Shown here piece after piece: positions 25,698-34,864 of a stretch of 64,000 nt of DNA (within the stretch, counting starts at the first letter, position 1; the number at the start of each line of letters is the position of its first letter). The notes beneath the pieces were generated by a model. The model worked only from the letters and a program-made list of their open reading frames with translations. It searched no databases and had not been told where the DNA came from. The translations under genes were made by a program, and so were the position numbers. Source of the stretch: Clostridia bacterium (GTDB lineage Bacteria > Bacillota > Clostridia > Lachnospirales > Lachnospiraceae); the NCBI GenBank assembly GCA_003249225.1, contig QKJQ01000027.1, positions 372,001 through 436,000 on the forward strand. The letters are read 5' to 3'.

Positions 25698-27767
25698 CTA
25701 GATCATTTCAAGCACACAAAAATCCCAGGCACCTAAATGAATTTCTCCTGAAGGCTTTGATTTCTGTGATAGGTTTGCATTTTCAGGTGAATTTGAAGCA
25801 AGCTCTGTATTACTTTTTTCCACTGTCATTCCTTTTGAGATAAGAACTGAAAAGTTACCTTCAACTAAAACTGTCCTCTCTGATCCGGAATAATTGAAGA
25901 GATAACAAATGGTCTTTCCCTCTTTGTTCCTGCCTTCTCTTATTACGACGGGAAATTCCACCTTCTGTTTCCAGGTCCAAAGTTCTTTACTCCGAAGTAT
26001 TTCGCAAGTCAGCGCTTTCACATATGCTTTACTGGTCTTGCAGCCAAAGTAATAGCAGGTTCCCTCTCCATACGATGCTTTTGTAACAGCGGCATAATCC
26101 TTCCACATATAATGATCATAGGCTGACAGAACCTTCGCTCCTTTGACTTTCACCAGCTCCATGAATACCGAAACGATCCTGTCTTCCTCTGACAATTCGA
26201 AATCATCACCTGTAATTCTTGTATTGACCGGTGCTGTGAACTGGTCATACTGTATACCAAACGCTTCTTCCAGCTTGTATGGCTGTAACGCCGCTCTGAC
26301 CTTCACATTCTCGTCTGTGAATGCTGTCTTAAAGGTCGCTGCAACTATACCACCCTTCTTTGCAAATTCCATAATGCGTTCGAGCTGCTCATCCTTTGCA
26401 CTGTACATGGCCGGAACAAAAAGTATATCATAGGCTGACAGATCTTCTTCCCTTGCGGAAATGATATCGCATTCCACATTCATTTCATATAGAGAATCGT
26501 AGATCCACCGTACAATATCATTGTAATCCTCGTTCCCGCCGGGCAAAGGAAACCATTTCATTGCGGTAAGTGATTCATTGCTGACCATGACCGCAACTTT
26601 ATTGGACTTTTTTAATGAATGAAGCTTATCAGCGTTTTCAGCAAAAAGCTTACCAACCGTACAGGCCTCCCTGTATACATCATTTTCCTGCAGATCATGA
26701 CTCAGAACACCTTTCCAATAAGTCTCGCAGGCATTATGAATGGAATGCCAGTGCCAGTACATAACAGAATTCGCACCGGATGCCAGATGACTGAAAGCCT
26801 GGAGACGAAGCTGTCCCTTATAGGGGGTCCATTCCGGGAACCCTTGTGCTTCGGTCTCAATGACCAGATAATTCTTCTTTTTTAATGATCTAGTCAGATC
26901 TCCGCAAAATGCAATCTCTTTGCCAGTCAGTGCTTCCTGTGTCGGATGATAGATGTCACAGCCTGCTATGGTCAATGTCTTTGCTGCTTCAAAATGATCA
27001 ACATCCGTTTGAACACCAAAGGAATGTCCTTTCCACGCAAAGTCAAAGTTATGCGTTATGAACTGGTCTTCTTTCTTATATTCCCGTACAATAGAGGACT
27101 GCCAGTTCAAAAAATCAGTTACAAGGCTGCGCTGGAATTTTTCAAATTCACAGCCAAGACTTCCATTGATCGTACCTTTCACATTCGGGAACTCTTCCCA
27201 ACTGTTGATTTTGTTGCTCCAATATGCAAGACCGAATTCCTGATTCAAGGCTTCAATATCTCCCTTGAATTTTTTCTTCATCCAGCGAACGAACATCTGC
27301 TGTACATTTTCACTCGATGTTCCAAAATGTTTTGTCTCATTGTCCAGTTGGAAACCGATAACACAGGAATAACCGCTTACTGCTTCCAGTAATCTTCGTA
27401 TAATTCGTTCACAGTAGAAAAGATAAGCCGGATGCGTAATATCCATGATCTGTCTGGCACCGTACGGTCTTTGACCTGTTTTGTCTGTTACCATGACCTC
27501 CGGATATCTCCTCGCCATCCAAACCGGTATAGCATAAGTCGGTGTCCCGATAATTACAGACATTCCTTCTCTCTCACATACATCCAATACTCTGGTCACA
27601 TGAGAAAAATCAAAGACACCCTCTTCCGGTTCCTCTGTGCTCCAGGTCGATTCTGCAATTCGAATGACATTCATTCCTGCTTTTTTCATCATCCAAATGT
27701 CTTGTTCCAGTCTTTCGTACGGCATATACTCGTCATAATATGCTGCACCATAGAGTAGCTTATCCAT
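25698..27767 (-). CDS. GH42 beta-galactosidase
   Basis: A 689-residue intracellular enzyme (no signal peptide) removing terminal beta-galactosyl residues from oligosaccharides. The TIM-barrel domain fills residues 1-380, with acid/base E144 in GFQLDNETKHFG and probable nucleophile E304 in LVIETEAQGF, followed by the trimerisation domain (ILFVPAMYSAKDEQLERIMEFA) and a C-terminal beta-sandwich. Length fits the family. It lies 85 bases after hutH on the same strand without an obvious terminator between, so partial read-through from the hut arm is possible, though the functions are unrelated. GAAAGGAGC precedes the ATG. Confidence 0.92.
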   Translation of the reverse strand: MDKLLYGAAYYDEYMPYERLEQDIWMMKKAGMNVIRIAESTWSTEEPEEGVFDFSHVTRVLDVCEREGMSVIIGTPTYAIPVWMARRYPEVMVTDKTGQRPYGARQIMDITHPAYLFYCERIIRRLLEAVSGYSCVIGFQLDNETKHFGTSSENVQQMFVRWMKKKFKGDIEALNQEFGLAYWSNKINSWEEFPNVKGTINGSLGCEFEKFQRSLVTDFLNWQSSIVREYKKEDQFITHNFDFAWKGHSFGVQTDVDHFEAAKTLTIAGCDIYHPTQEALTGKEIAFCGDLTRSLKKKNYLVIETEAQGFPEWTPYKGQLRLQAFSHLASGANSVMYWHWHSIHNACETYWKGVLSHDLQENDVYREACTVGKLFAENADKLHSLKKSNKVAVMVSNESLTAMKWFPLPGGNEDYNDIVRWIYDSLYEMNVECDIISAREEDLSAYDILFVPAMYSAKDEQLERIMEFAKKGGIVAATFKTAFTDENVKVRAALQPYKLEEAFGIQYDQFTAPVNTRITGDDFELSEEDRIVSVFMELVKVKGAKVLSAYDHYMWKDYAAVTKASYGEGTCYYFGCKTSKAYVKALTCEILRSKELWTWKQKVEFPVVIREGRNKEGKTICYLFNYSGSERTVLVEGNFSVLISKGMTVEKSNTELASNSPENANLSQKSKPSGEIHLGAWDFCVLEMI

Positions 27768-27852
27768 CGGTTGCTCCTTTCGATTACATTGTACGGAGGC
27801 TGGTTCGTTTCATGGTCAGTGGAAACGTCTCTTCTCGTTATTATTGATGTTA

Positions 27853-29388
27853 TCAGAACACCAATTCACCAATTCCAGCTTCCACTGCACTGACAAGCTC
27901 TCCTTTTTTAATCAGTGCTTCACACTTATTGATATCTTCGTAGATCGGACGGTCCTCGTCAAGCTTTTCCACATGACTGCGGATCAGCTCATAGGCAATC
28001 TTGGTTCCCTTCCCAAGGCCTTTGTCTCCGCGAAGGTCAATTGCCTGGCAGGCACACATAAGTTCAATGGCAAGTACGCGGCGAACATTCTCTAAGATCT
28101 CTCCTGCTTTTCTGGCAGCTATCGTACCCATGCTGACATGATCCTCCTGGTTGGCGGAAGATGGTATGCTGTCAACACTGGCCGGGTGAGCGAGCACCTT
28201 GTTTTCCGATACTAGTGCCGCAGCCGTATACTGTACGATCATAAAGCCTGAGTTCACGCCGCCCTTCTCAATCAGGAAAGAAGGAAGTCCGCTTAGATAA
28301 GGATTTACCATCCGCTCAATACGACGCTCTGATATATTGGCAAGCTCACTGACTGCAATTCCAAGGAAATCAAAGCTGATCGCCATAGGCTGACCATGGA
28401 AGTTACCGCCGGAGATTCCCTCTCCTGTCTCTGTAAAAATGATCGGGTTATCTGTTACAGAATTCATCTCTATATCAACTTTTGACTTAACATAGTTAAT
28501 AGCATCTTTGCTTGCGCCATGTACCTGCGGTGCACAGCGGAGTGAATAAGCATCCTGCACTCTTAGTTCACCTTGTCTGCTGACATTTTTACTGCCTTCG
28601 ATAAGATCACGGATACATTTCGCCGAATCCATCTGACCCTGATGAGGGCGTACTGCATGCATTCTGTGATCGAGGGCATCAACAACACCATTCTGTGCTT
28701 CATAGCTCATGGCAACCGCAATATCCGAGATCTTGGCAAGATTTATAGCATCGTAAACAGTAAATGCACCCACGGATGTCATGACCTGTGTTCCATTGAT
28801 CAGGGCAAGACCTTCTTTTTCGGTCAGTTCAAGCACCGGAATGTTCGCAAGTTCCATGGCACGGGCTCCGTGGTATCTGGCACCTTTGTACATGGCTTCC
28901 CCGAGACCAAGCATTGGCAGAACCATATGAGCGAGCGGAACAAGATCTCCGCTGGCACCAAGAGAGCCTTTTTCCGGAACGACCGGAATTACCCCTTTGT
29001 TCAGCATGGTGACCAAAGTATCAATGACTGCCATTCTCACACCGGAATACCCCTTGATCAGGTTATTCACACGAAGCAGCATAATTCCGCGGACGATTTC
29101 TTCCTTGAATTCATCGCCGGCTCCGACGGCATGGGATATGATCAGATTTCTCTGTAATTTTTTTGATTCTTCTTTGCTGATGATCTCATCACAGAATTTA
29201 CCGAAGCCTGTTGTAATACCGTAAACAACAGCACCGGATTCCACCAGATGATCCACGACTGCTCTGGAAGCCTTTATTTTTTCAATCTGCTCTTTTGCCA
29301 CCTCGACCATGGCATGATGTCGGCACACCATAACAAGGTCATCTAGTGTCATATCCTGCCCATTTATAATTACTTTATTGTTCTGCAT
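27853..29388 (-). CDS. hutH: Histidine ammonia-lyase
   Basis: A 511-residue cytosolic enzyme turning histidine into urocanate and ammonia, the first step of histidine use. The self-made MIO cofactor comes from A145-S146-G147 in GSLGASGDLVPLAH. Other family marks are YGITTGFGKF near residue 56, NGTQVMTS and the C-terminal QEDHVSMG. GGAGGTAAAGGTAA precedes the ATG. It follows hutU by 36 bases, so the two form one transcript that starts beyond 31425. Confidence 0.96.
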   Translation of the reverse strand: MQNNKVIINGQDMTLDDLVMVCRHHAMVEVAKEQIEKIKASRAVVDHLVESGAVVYGITTGFGKFCDEIISKEESKKLQRNLIISHAVGAGDEFKEEIVRGIMLLRVNNLIKGYSGVRMAVIDTLVTMLNKGVIPVVPEKGSLGASGDLVPLAHMVLPMLGLGEAMYKGARYHGARAMELANIPVLELTEKEGLALINGTQVMTSVGAFTVYDAINLAKISDIAVAMSYEAQNGVVDALDHRMHAVRPHQGQMDSAKCIRDLIEGSKNVSRQGELRVQDAYSLRCAPQVHGASKDAINYVKSKVDIEMNSVTDNPIIFTETGEGISGGNFHGQPMAISFDFLGIAVSELANISERRIERMVNPYLSGLPSFLIEKGGVNSGFMIVQYTAAALVSENKVLAHPASVDSIPSSANQEDHVSMGTIAARKAGEILENVRRVLAIELMCACQAIDLRGDKGLGKGTKIAYELIRSHVEKLDEDRPIYEDINKCEALIKKGELVSAVEAGIGELVF

Positions 29389-29424
29389 TTACCTTTACCT
29401 CCTGGGTCTGTCTCTATTTTATAC

Positions 29425-31425
29425 CTATTTTATGATACTATCAATAAGATCATCCTTTGCTTTGAAAGGAATTGTAATATGGTTGTCTGCCCCATATTCC
29501 CGGTTATAGTTCTCGCAGGTCTCTATGGAATGCTCGTTCCTTGCCCAGGCTCTTCTTGACACCCCTACCATGGTATCCCAGGGCATGGCCATCGATAAAA
29601 TAGTATCCACACGTTCACTGCCGTCGAGTACCATACCAAACCCGCCGTTGATCGATTTCCCGATGCCGACTCCGCCGCCGTTATGCAGTGCGATCAGGCT
29701 CATGCCTCTGGCCGCATTTCCGGCAAAACACTGTGTTGCCATCTCTGCCATGATGTTGGAACCATCTTTGATGTTGGAGGTCTCACGGAACGGTGAATCG
29801 GTTCCGCCCGTGTCATGATGATCTCTGCCAAGCATGACAGGACCAATCTCGCCCCTGCGGACCATCTCATTGAAACGCAGTGCGATCTTGGTTCTTCCCA
29901 TGGCATCCTGATACAAAATTCTTGCCTGTGTTCCTACCACCAGTTTGTTCTTCTTAGCGTCCCGGATCCAGTTGTAATTGTCGCGGTCCTGGTATCTTCG
30001 GTCCGGATCGATACAGTCCATTGCTGCCTGATCCGTTGCGTCAAGATCTTCTTGTTTTCCACTGAGACAAACCCATCGAAATGGCCCATATCCATAATCA
30101 AAAAGATGTGGTCCCAGAATGTCTTCCACATAAGAAGGAAAGACAAAACCGTCTTTTTCATCGATGCCATTCTTACAGATTTCAATAACCCCTGCATCAA
30201 AAACTGACTTCATAAAGCTGTTGCCATAATCAAAAAAGTAAGTTCCTTGTTCCACCAGTTGGCAGATCGCCCGGTAATGGATCTGCAACGCTTCGTCCAC
30301 TTTCTTTGCAAAACCGGCGCGGTCCGTTTCCAGCAGTCTGGTCCGTTCTTCAAAGCTCATACCAACCGGGCAGTATCCACCTTCGTACTGTGCGTGGCAG
30401 GAAGTCTGGTCTGATAACAGATCAATGTGAATTCCTTCTCTGATAGCATAGTGCAGCACATCCACGACATTTCCATGGTATCCGATGGCACAGGCTTCCT
30501 TTGCCTTCCTTTTCTCCTTTGCCCAGGCAAAGACTTCCTGCAGATCATCCGAGTACATACGGATCCATCCCTGTTCGTAACGAGTCTTCACCCGTGACAG
30601 ATCGACTTCTGCTATGATTGCCACAGCACCGGCAATCTCTGCTGCTTTGCCTTGCGCTCCGCTCATTCCGCCAAGTCCGGAGGACACGAACAAATGGCCG
30701 GAGAGATCTCCATCCGCCGGGATGCCGAGTTTTAATCTTCCGGCTCCAAGTAATGTATTGAAGGTTCCATGTACGATTCCCTGTGGTCCGATGTACATCC
30801 AGCCGCCGGCTGTCATCTGTCCGTAATTTGCGACTCCGAGTGCTGCTGCACGGTTAAAGTTCTCCTGGTCATCGAATGCTCCGATCATCAGTCCGTTCGT
30901 GATAATTACTCTTGGTGCCAGTGCATGGGATTTGAAAAGTCCAACCGGATGACCGGATTCAATCACAAGCGTCTGCTCCTGTGTCAGGACTTCAAGATAC
31001 TTTTTAATCAGACGGTACTGCATCCAGTTCTGACAGACCTGTCCGGTCTCTCCATAGGTAACCAGCTCATAGGGGTAAAGTGCCACGTTAAAATCAAGGT
31101 TATTGTCGATCATGACCTGGAATGCTTTTCCTTCTGTACAGGCTCCCCGGTAGGAGGTCCAGGGCTTTCCGGACAAGGCTCCTTCTGGACGGAAACGGTA
31201 CCCGTAGATCCTGCCATGCTTTATAAGCTCTTCATAGAACTCTTTTGCCATCTGCTCATGATGCTGCTCAGGAATATAGCGCAGAGCATTCTTTACGGCA
31301 AGCTTTCGGTCTGATTCCGAGAGCTTTGCTTCTCTCCTTGGTGCTCTGCGGTATCCTTCCAGAATTCCAGGATACTCTGGTAACTCATCATCCAATCTTA
31401 GATTTTGTAAATTCTCTTCTTTCAT
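29425..31425 (-). CDS. hutU: Urocanate hydratase
   Basis: A 666-residue NAD-dependent urocanase forming imidazolonepropionate. Urocanase hallmarks include the Gly-rich NAD region GLGGMSGAQGKAAE, the segment FDYGYGPFRWVCLSGK and GRDHHDTGG. The length matches the longer urocanase branch seen in clostridia rather than the 550-residue proteobacterial form. The open frame extends 66 codons upstream to 31623, but that part is a tandem-repeat leader; ATG 31425 follows AAGGAGG by 5 bases and starts MKEENLQNLRL, so it is preferred. If an upstream ATG is used, a repeat-encoded N-terminal extension would result. Confidence 0.94.
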   Translation of the reverse strand: MKEENLQNLRLDDELPEYPGILEGYRRAPRREAKLSESDRKLAVKNALRYIPEQHHEQMAKEFYEELIKHGRIYGYRFRPEGALSGKPWTSYRGACTEGKAFQVMIDNNLDFNVALYPYELVTYGETGQVCQNWMQYRLIKKYLEVLTQEQTLVIESGHPVGLFKSHALAPRVIITNGLMIGAFDDQENFNRAAALGVANYGQMTAGGWMYIGPQGIVHGTFNTLLGAGRLKLGIPADGDLSGHLFVSSGLGGMSGAQGKAAEIAGAVAIIAEVDLSRVKTRYEQGWIRMYSDDLQEVFAWAKEKRKAKEACAIGYHGNVVDVLHYAIREGIHIDLLSDQTSCHAQYEGGYCPVGMSFEERTRLLETDRAGFAKKVDEALQIHYRAICQLVEQGTYFFDYGNSFMKSVFDAGVIEICKNGIDEKDGFVFPSYVEDILGPHLFDYGYGPFRWVCLSGKQEDLDATDQAAMDCIDPDRRYQDRDNYNWIRDAKKNKLVVGTQARILYQDAMGRTKIALRFNEMVRRGEIGPVMLGRDHHDTGGTDSPFRETSNIKDGSNIMAEMATQCFAGNAARGMSLIALHNGGGVGIGKSINGGFGMVLDGSERVDTILSMAMPWDTMVGVSRRAWARNEHSIETCENYNREYGADNHITIPFKAKDDLIDSIIK

Positions 31426-31430
31426 ACTTT

Positions 31431-31608
31431 CCTCCTTAAGCACATGCTCTCTGTGCATCGTAAGTTTGGCCTTTTCAAACTTTATAGTTGAAGTGATTTT
31501 CTTCAACATGCCCTCCTTAAGCACATGCTTTCTGTGCATCGTAAGTTTGGCCTTTTCAAACTTTAAAGTTGAAGTGATTTTCTTCAACATGCCCTCCTTA
31601 AAGCACAT
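31431..31608 (-). repeat. 81-bp tandem repeats carrying ribosome site, ATG and two hairpins, in the hutU leader
   Basis: Two full 81-bp copies (31431-31511 and 31512-31592) differ at two positions, and a partial third begins at 31593. Read on the minus strand each copy holds the palindrome-like AAGCATGTGCTT, then TAAGGAGG, GC, an ATG, a perfect hairpin GTTGAAG/CTTCAAC and a second AAGTTTG/CAAACTT. Because 81 is a multiple of three, the copies keep an open frame (27 residues each) that runs in frame into hutU. Confidence 0.9.
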
Positions 31609-31709
31609 GTTAGGTTTGAACACTTCCTAAGCGGATCATCCCCTAGACCTATAAATGTCCACTTTAACCTTTCCTGAATTCAGTAAATCACAGACATGTC
31701 AAAAAAGCG

Positions 31710-31753
31710 TCTATTTTTCTTATGTAATTTACATTTTCGAAGCAAAAAATAGA
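31710..31753. promoter_or_regulatory. Nested inverted repeats in the hutU/regulator divergent region
   Basis: The 13-bp palindrome ATGTAATTTACAT (31722-31734) sits inside an outer inverted repeat TCTATTTTT (31710-31718) with AAAAATAGA (31745-31753). It is 57-106 bases before the regulator start and between the two divergent genes, the expected place for an operator controlling both. The rest of the 390-base gap is the 81-bp array and about 100 A/T-rich bases. Confidence 0.5.
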
Positions 31754-31815
31754 TGTTTTGATTTACATTCCTTTGGCCATGAAGTAAACTAAGCCTGAGT
31801 AAGGAGGCCGAAGAA

Positions 31816-34797
31816 ATGAACCATGTCGAACTGAACGTATTACAGATGCCAAAACTATATGTAAACAATGAACTTCTTGTCTTTCCCTATATGAAATCTG
31901 AGGCACTTCTTTATTATCTTGCTGTTGAAAAGACTTCCACCCGTGAAAAGATTGCCTCCATGCTCTGGGAAGATGTTCCCACCGACAAATCCTTAAAAAA
32001 CCTTCGCCATGCGCTTTATATATTGAGAAAGACCATTGGTTTTGATGTCATACTGTCAGATAAACGATCCAAACTGACCTTAAACCCTGAGATTGATTTT
32101 CGGTGTGACACCACACTGCTCGAACAGGGTGACAGTACCGTGTATCAGGGATCGTTCCTTGAGAATTTTTCAGTCAAAAAATCATACGCTTATGAAGAAT
32201 GGCTGGAGCAGAAACGAGAAAGCTTTCGCCGCCTGCACCTGACAAATCTTTTTTATCAGATGAATCAGTCCAAGGATGGGGATATCTCAGAACTTGAAGA
32301 ACTTTACCACCGTTACCATGCAATTGATCCCTTTGACGAGAGAACCGCCATCCTTCTTCTGCAGGCCTTTCAAAGACTGTCCCTGTATCATAAGGGGATA
32401 AAGATCTATGAAAAGCTCTACCATGATATGGGAGATGCGCTTGGTATAGTTCCCGGACAGGATCTGACCAGTCTTTATCGAACGCTTCGAAAAGAATGGG
32501 CTGAAAAGTCTGCGGTTGAAGACACAAACACGTCTCTCTTTATTCACGGCCGAAGAAATGAGTCAAAAATCATTGATTCCTGCTATCAGAAATTCTTATC
32601 CGGTCATTCACAGCTGCTTCTTCTTTCTGGTGAGATCGGTGTCGGAAAGACTTATCTGCTGCAGAGTGTACTAAATGCCTATAGGACGGAGGATGCTGCT
32701 TTTCTTCACACAGTCTGTTTTCCAAATGACAAGAATACACCTTTTTCTCTCTGGAATTCCCTTCTCTTTCAGCTGGAGAATATCATTGAAAAACACAGCA
32801 TCGCGGTCCCCGTTAACCTTGCCAAAACTGTGGCTCAGTTCTTTCCTGTATTTTTAGGGCATCTTTCTGAGACCGATCCATCTCCTGACATGGAGAACCG
32901 TTTTCGTATTCGTGCCCTGCAAAATGGACTGCTTCGTATTATCCGGCTGGTAACCCAGAAAGTTCAGGTCGCATTTTTTCTTGATAATTTTCATTATGCG
33001 GATATGTACAGCAGTCAGCTTTTTCAGGTATTATTAAATGAACTCAGTCATAACTGCCTGTTCCTGTTTACTTTCACCGATACCTTTGACCTTACCGCCT
33101 TGCTTACTTTATCACAAATCAATCCCGGACTCTCTGTAACGCGTATCAAACTCTTACCCTTTACCAGAGAAGAAATCAAAAGAATCCTGAATGAAAACTA
33201 TAAAGACATTGCATTTGACCCTTTTGATCTCGATGAAATCTGTCAGATAACTGGCGGAAATGGATTTTTTCTTCAGGAAGTTTTGGAAACCTACAAGGCA
33301 ACCGGAAAAATCACTGCCATCTCTCAAAACACTGCTGCTTATTTCTCAGAACGGTTCAGTGGCCTTTCAACGGGTGCCAGAAGTATCCTTGATATCATTT
33401 CTCTGATCCCTGATTCTGCAACTCTGGAACTTCTTGAAACGATGATCGGTAAACAGGCTGTTGATATTCTTGATAACATTGAAGAACTAAAAATCCGTTC
33501 ACTGATTCTGGAAAGCACCGAGACCAATACGATCCGTTACAGCTTCCGGCATGGCAGACTGCAGGAATTTATCGCTTCACAGTTGTCACCAACAAAGCAG
33601 TCGGTCTATCATAACAGCATTGGGCACGCACTGGAACGTGAGCTTATTCTTAACCGGCAGATCCACTATAATCAGCTTATTTTACATTTCACACTGGGGC
33701 ACAACCCGGTAAAAGCCGTTGAATACAAAGTTCGTCTTTTTGAAGAAGCATCCATCAACATGTTCGAGCTCTATCCAAGTTTTATTGCTTCGACAAAACA
33801 ACTGGATGCCGCATCTGTAACAACCTTTTTCATTCAAATCGAAAGTGAACTGCGTGAACTAAAGAACCTTTTCCTTGATCAGTCCGAATATGAAGAACTG
33901 AGCGCAAGATTTGCCATTGCAAAAGCAAGATATCAGATTCTTTCCTGTCATTACCCGGAAGGTCTGGAAAGTATTAAAAAGTCTCTGGCCCTCCCCTTTA
34001 TTCAGACACACGCACCTTTCCTGCTGAAATCCCTTCGTCAGATGGTATACTACAGCATACAGCAGTACAACACCACATTGATGAAAGAATATTCCGCCTT
34101 AGGCCTTACGCTTGCAAAATCAGAAGATGACTGGCTTGAGATTGCTCTCTTCCTGCGTCTTCAAGGACTTTATTTTCTGATGGTACAGAATTATGAAGCC
34201 TGCAGGGAGAATCTGCTACAGTCTCTTGCTATCATAGAGCAACATAATACGAAGAATGGGACCTGCATCATTAACCTTGCCGCAGTCTATAATTACCTTG
34301 GTGAAATGCACCGAAAACAAAGGCAGTTTGATGAAGCAGTAACAGCTTATGAAACAGCCATTTCTCTCTGTGAAGAGAATCACCTTGCCGTCAATGCTAC
34401 CTTTCTGACGAATCTCGGTTGTGCTTTGCTTGGAAGCAGCCATACTCCGGCTGCTGTGTCTGCTTTTCAAAAAGCAGCGAAACTATATGAAGATTCAACC
34501 ACTCAGATGGGGCGCTCCATTACTTTTGGTCACCTTGCCATTCATTTCTTTTGCATTGGTCAGAGTGAAAAAGGCATTGTTTCTCTGAAGCAGGCTATGG
34601 AAGCTGCTGAGCATCTGTCCTCTCCACTTGAGAAAGGACTTCTTCGCAGGACACAAGCTGAGATTCTGTACCGTTACCGCAATGCTTCTGCAGGAATACT
34701 GACAGAGCCCCTGAACTTTTACATAGAAGACTGCAAACGCTTACTGCAGGATAAGGGCACTTATGAGCTGGACGACCTGAAAGAGTTCGAAGGGTAA
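31816..34797 (+). CDS. SARP/BTAD-type regulator with ATPase and TPR regions (candidate hut regulator)
   Basis: A 993-residue cytoplasmic protein. Residues about 1-100 look like an OmpR-type winged helix of SARP proteins (REKIASMLWEDVPTDKSL), 110-235 like the bacterial transcriptional activator domain (YEEWLEQKRESFRRLHL, GIVPGQDLTSLYRTL). A P-loop GEIGVGKT lies near 272 with a Walker-B-like AFFLDNFHYAD near 385. The C-terminal 350 residues are TPR-like repeats (YNYLGEMHRKQRQFDEAVTAYETA). Such proteins act as ATP-dependent activators. It is divergent from hutU and lies between the two hut arms, so control of histidine use is inferred. AAGGAGG precedes the ATG. Confidence 0.82.
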   Translation: MNHVELNVLQMPKLYVNNELLVFPYMKSEALLYYLAVEKTSTREKIASMLWEDVPTDKSLKNLRHALYILRKTIGFDVILSDKRSKLTLNPEIDFRCDTTLLEQGDSTVYQGSFLENFSVKKSYAYEEWLEQKRESFRRLHLTNLFYQMNQSKDGDISELEELYHRYHAIDPFDERTAILLLQAFQRLSLYHKGIKIYEKLYHDMGDALGIVPGQDLTSLYRTLRKEWAEKSAVEDTNTSLFIHGRRNESKIIDSCYQKFLSGHSQLLLLSGEIGVGKTYLLQSVLNAYRTEDAAFLHTVCFPNDKNTPFSLWNSLLFQLENIIEKHSIAVPVNLAKTVAQFFPVFLGHLSETDPSPDMENRFRIRALQNGLLRIIRLVTQKVQVAFFLDNFHYADMYSSQLFQVLLNELSHNCLFLFTFTDTFDLTALLTLSQINPGLSVTRIKLLPFTREEIKRILNENYKDIAFDPFDLDEICQITGGNGFFLQEVLETYKATGKITAISQNTAAYFSERFSGLSTGARSILDIISLIPDSATLELLETMIGKQAVDILDNIEELKIRSLILESTETNTIRYSFRHGRLQEFIASQLSPTKQSVYHNSIGHALERELILNRQIHYNQLILHFTLGHNPVKAVEYKVRLFEEASINMFELYPSFIASTKQLDAASVTTFFIQIESELRELKNLFLDQSEYEELSARFAIAKARYQILSCHYPEGLESIKKSLALPFIQTHAPFLLKSLRQMVYYSIQQYNTTLMKEYSALGLTLAKSEDDWLEIALFLRLQGLYFLMVQNYEACRENLLQSLAIIEQHNTKNGTCIINLAAVYNYLGEMHRKQRQFDEAVTAYETAISLCEENHLAVNATFLTNLGCALLGSSHTPAAVSAFQKAAKLYEDSTTQMGRSITFGHLAIHFFCIGQSEKGIVSLKQAMEAAEHLSSPLEKGLLRRTQAEILYRYRNASAGILTEPLNFYIEDCKRLLQDKGTYELDDLKEFEG

Positions 34798-34864
34798 TCT
34801 CTTCATCCCATCTTCTGTCCCATGGGGAGTTCCCTTTTGTGCTTTTGCAGAAATGTATCCAAAT

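Noticed and set aside
28573-29157. 194-residue plus-strand frame inside hutH
   Set aside because: Antisense to a fully conserved enzyme; no ribosome site or family match.
31426-31623. Repeat-encoded N-terminal extension taken as part of urocanase
   Set aside because: The ATG at 31425 has the proper ribosome site and the family N-terminus; the extension is tandem-repeat leader, kept only as a possible alternative.
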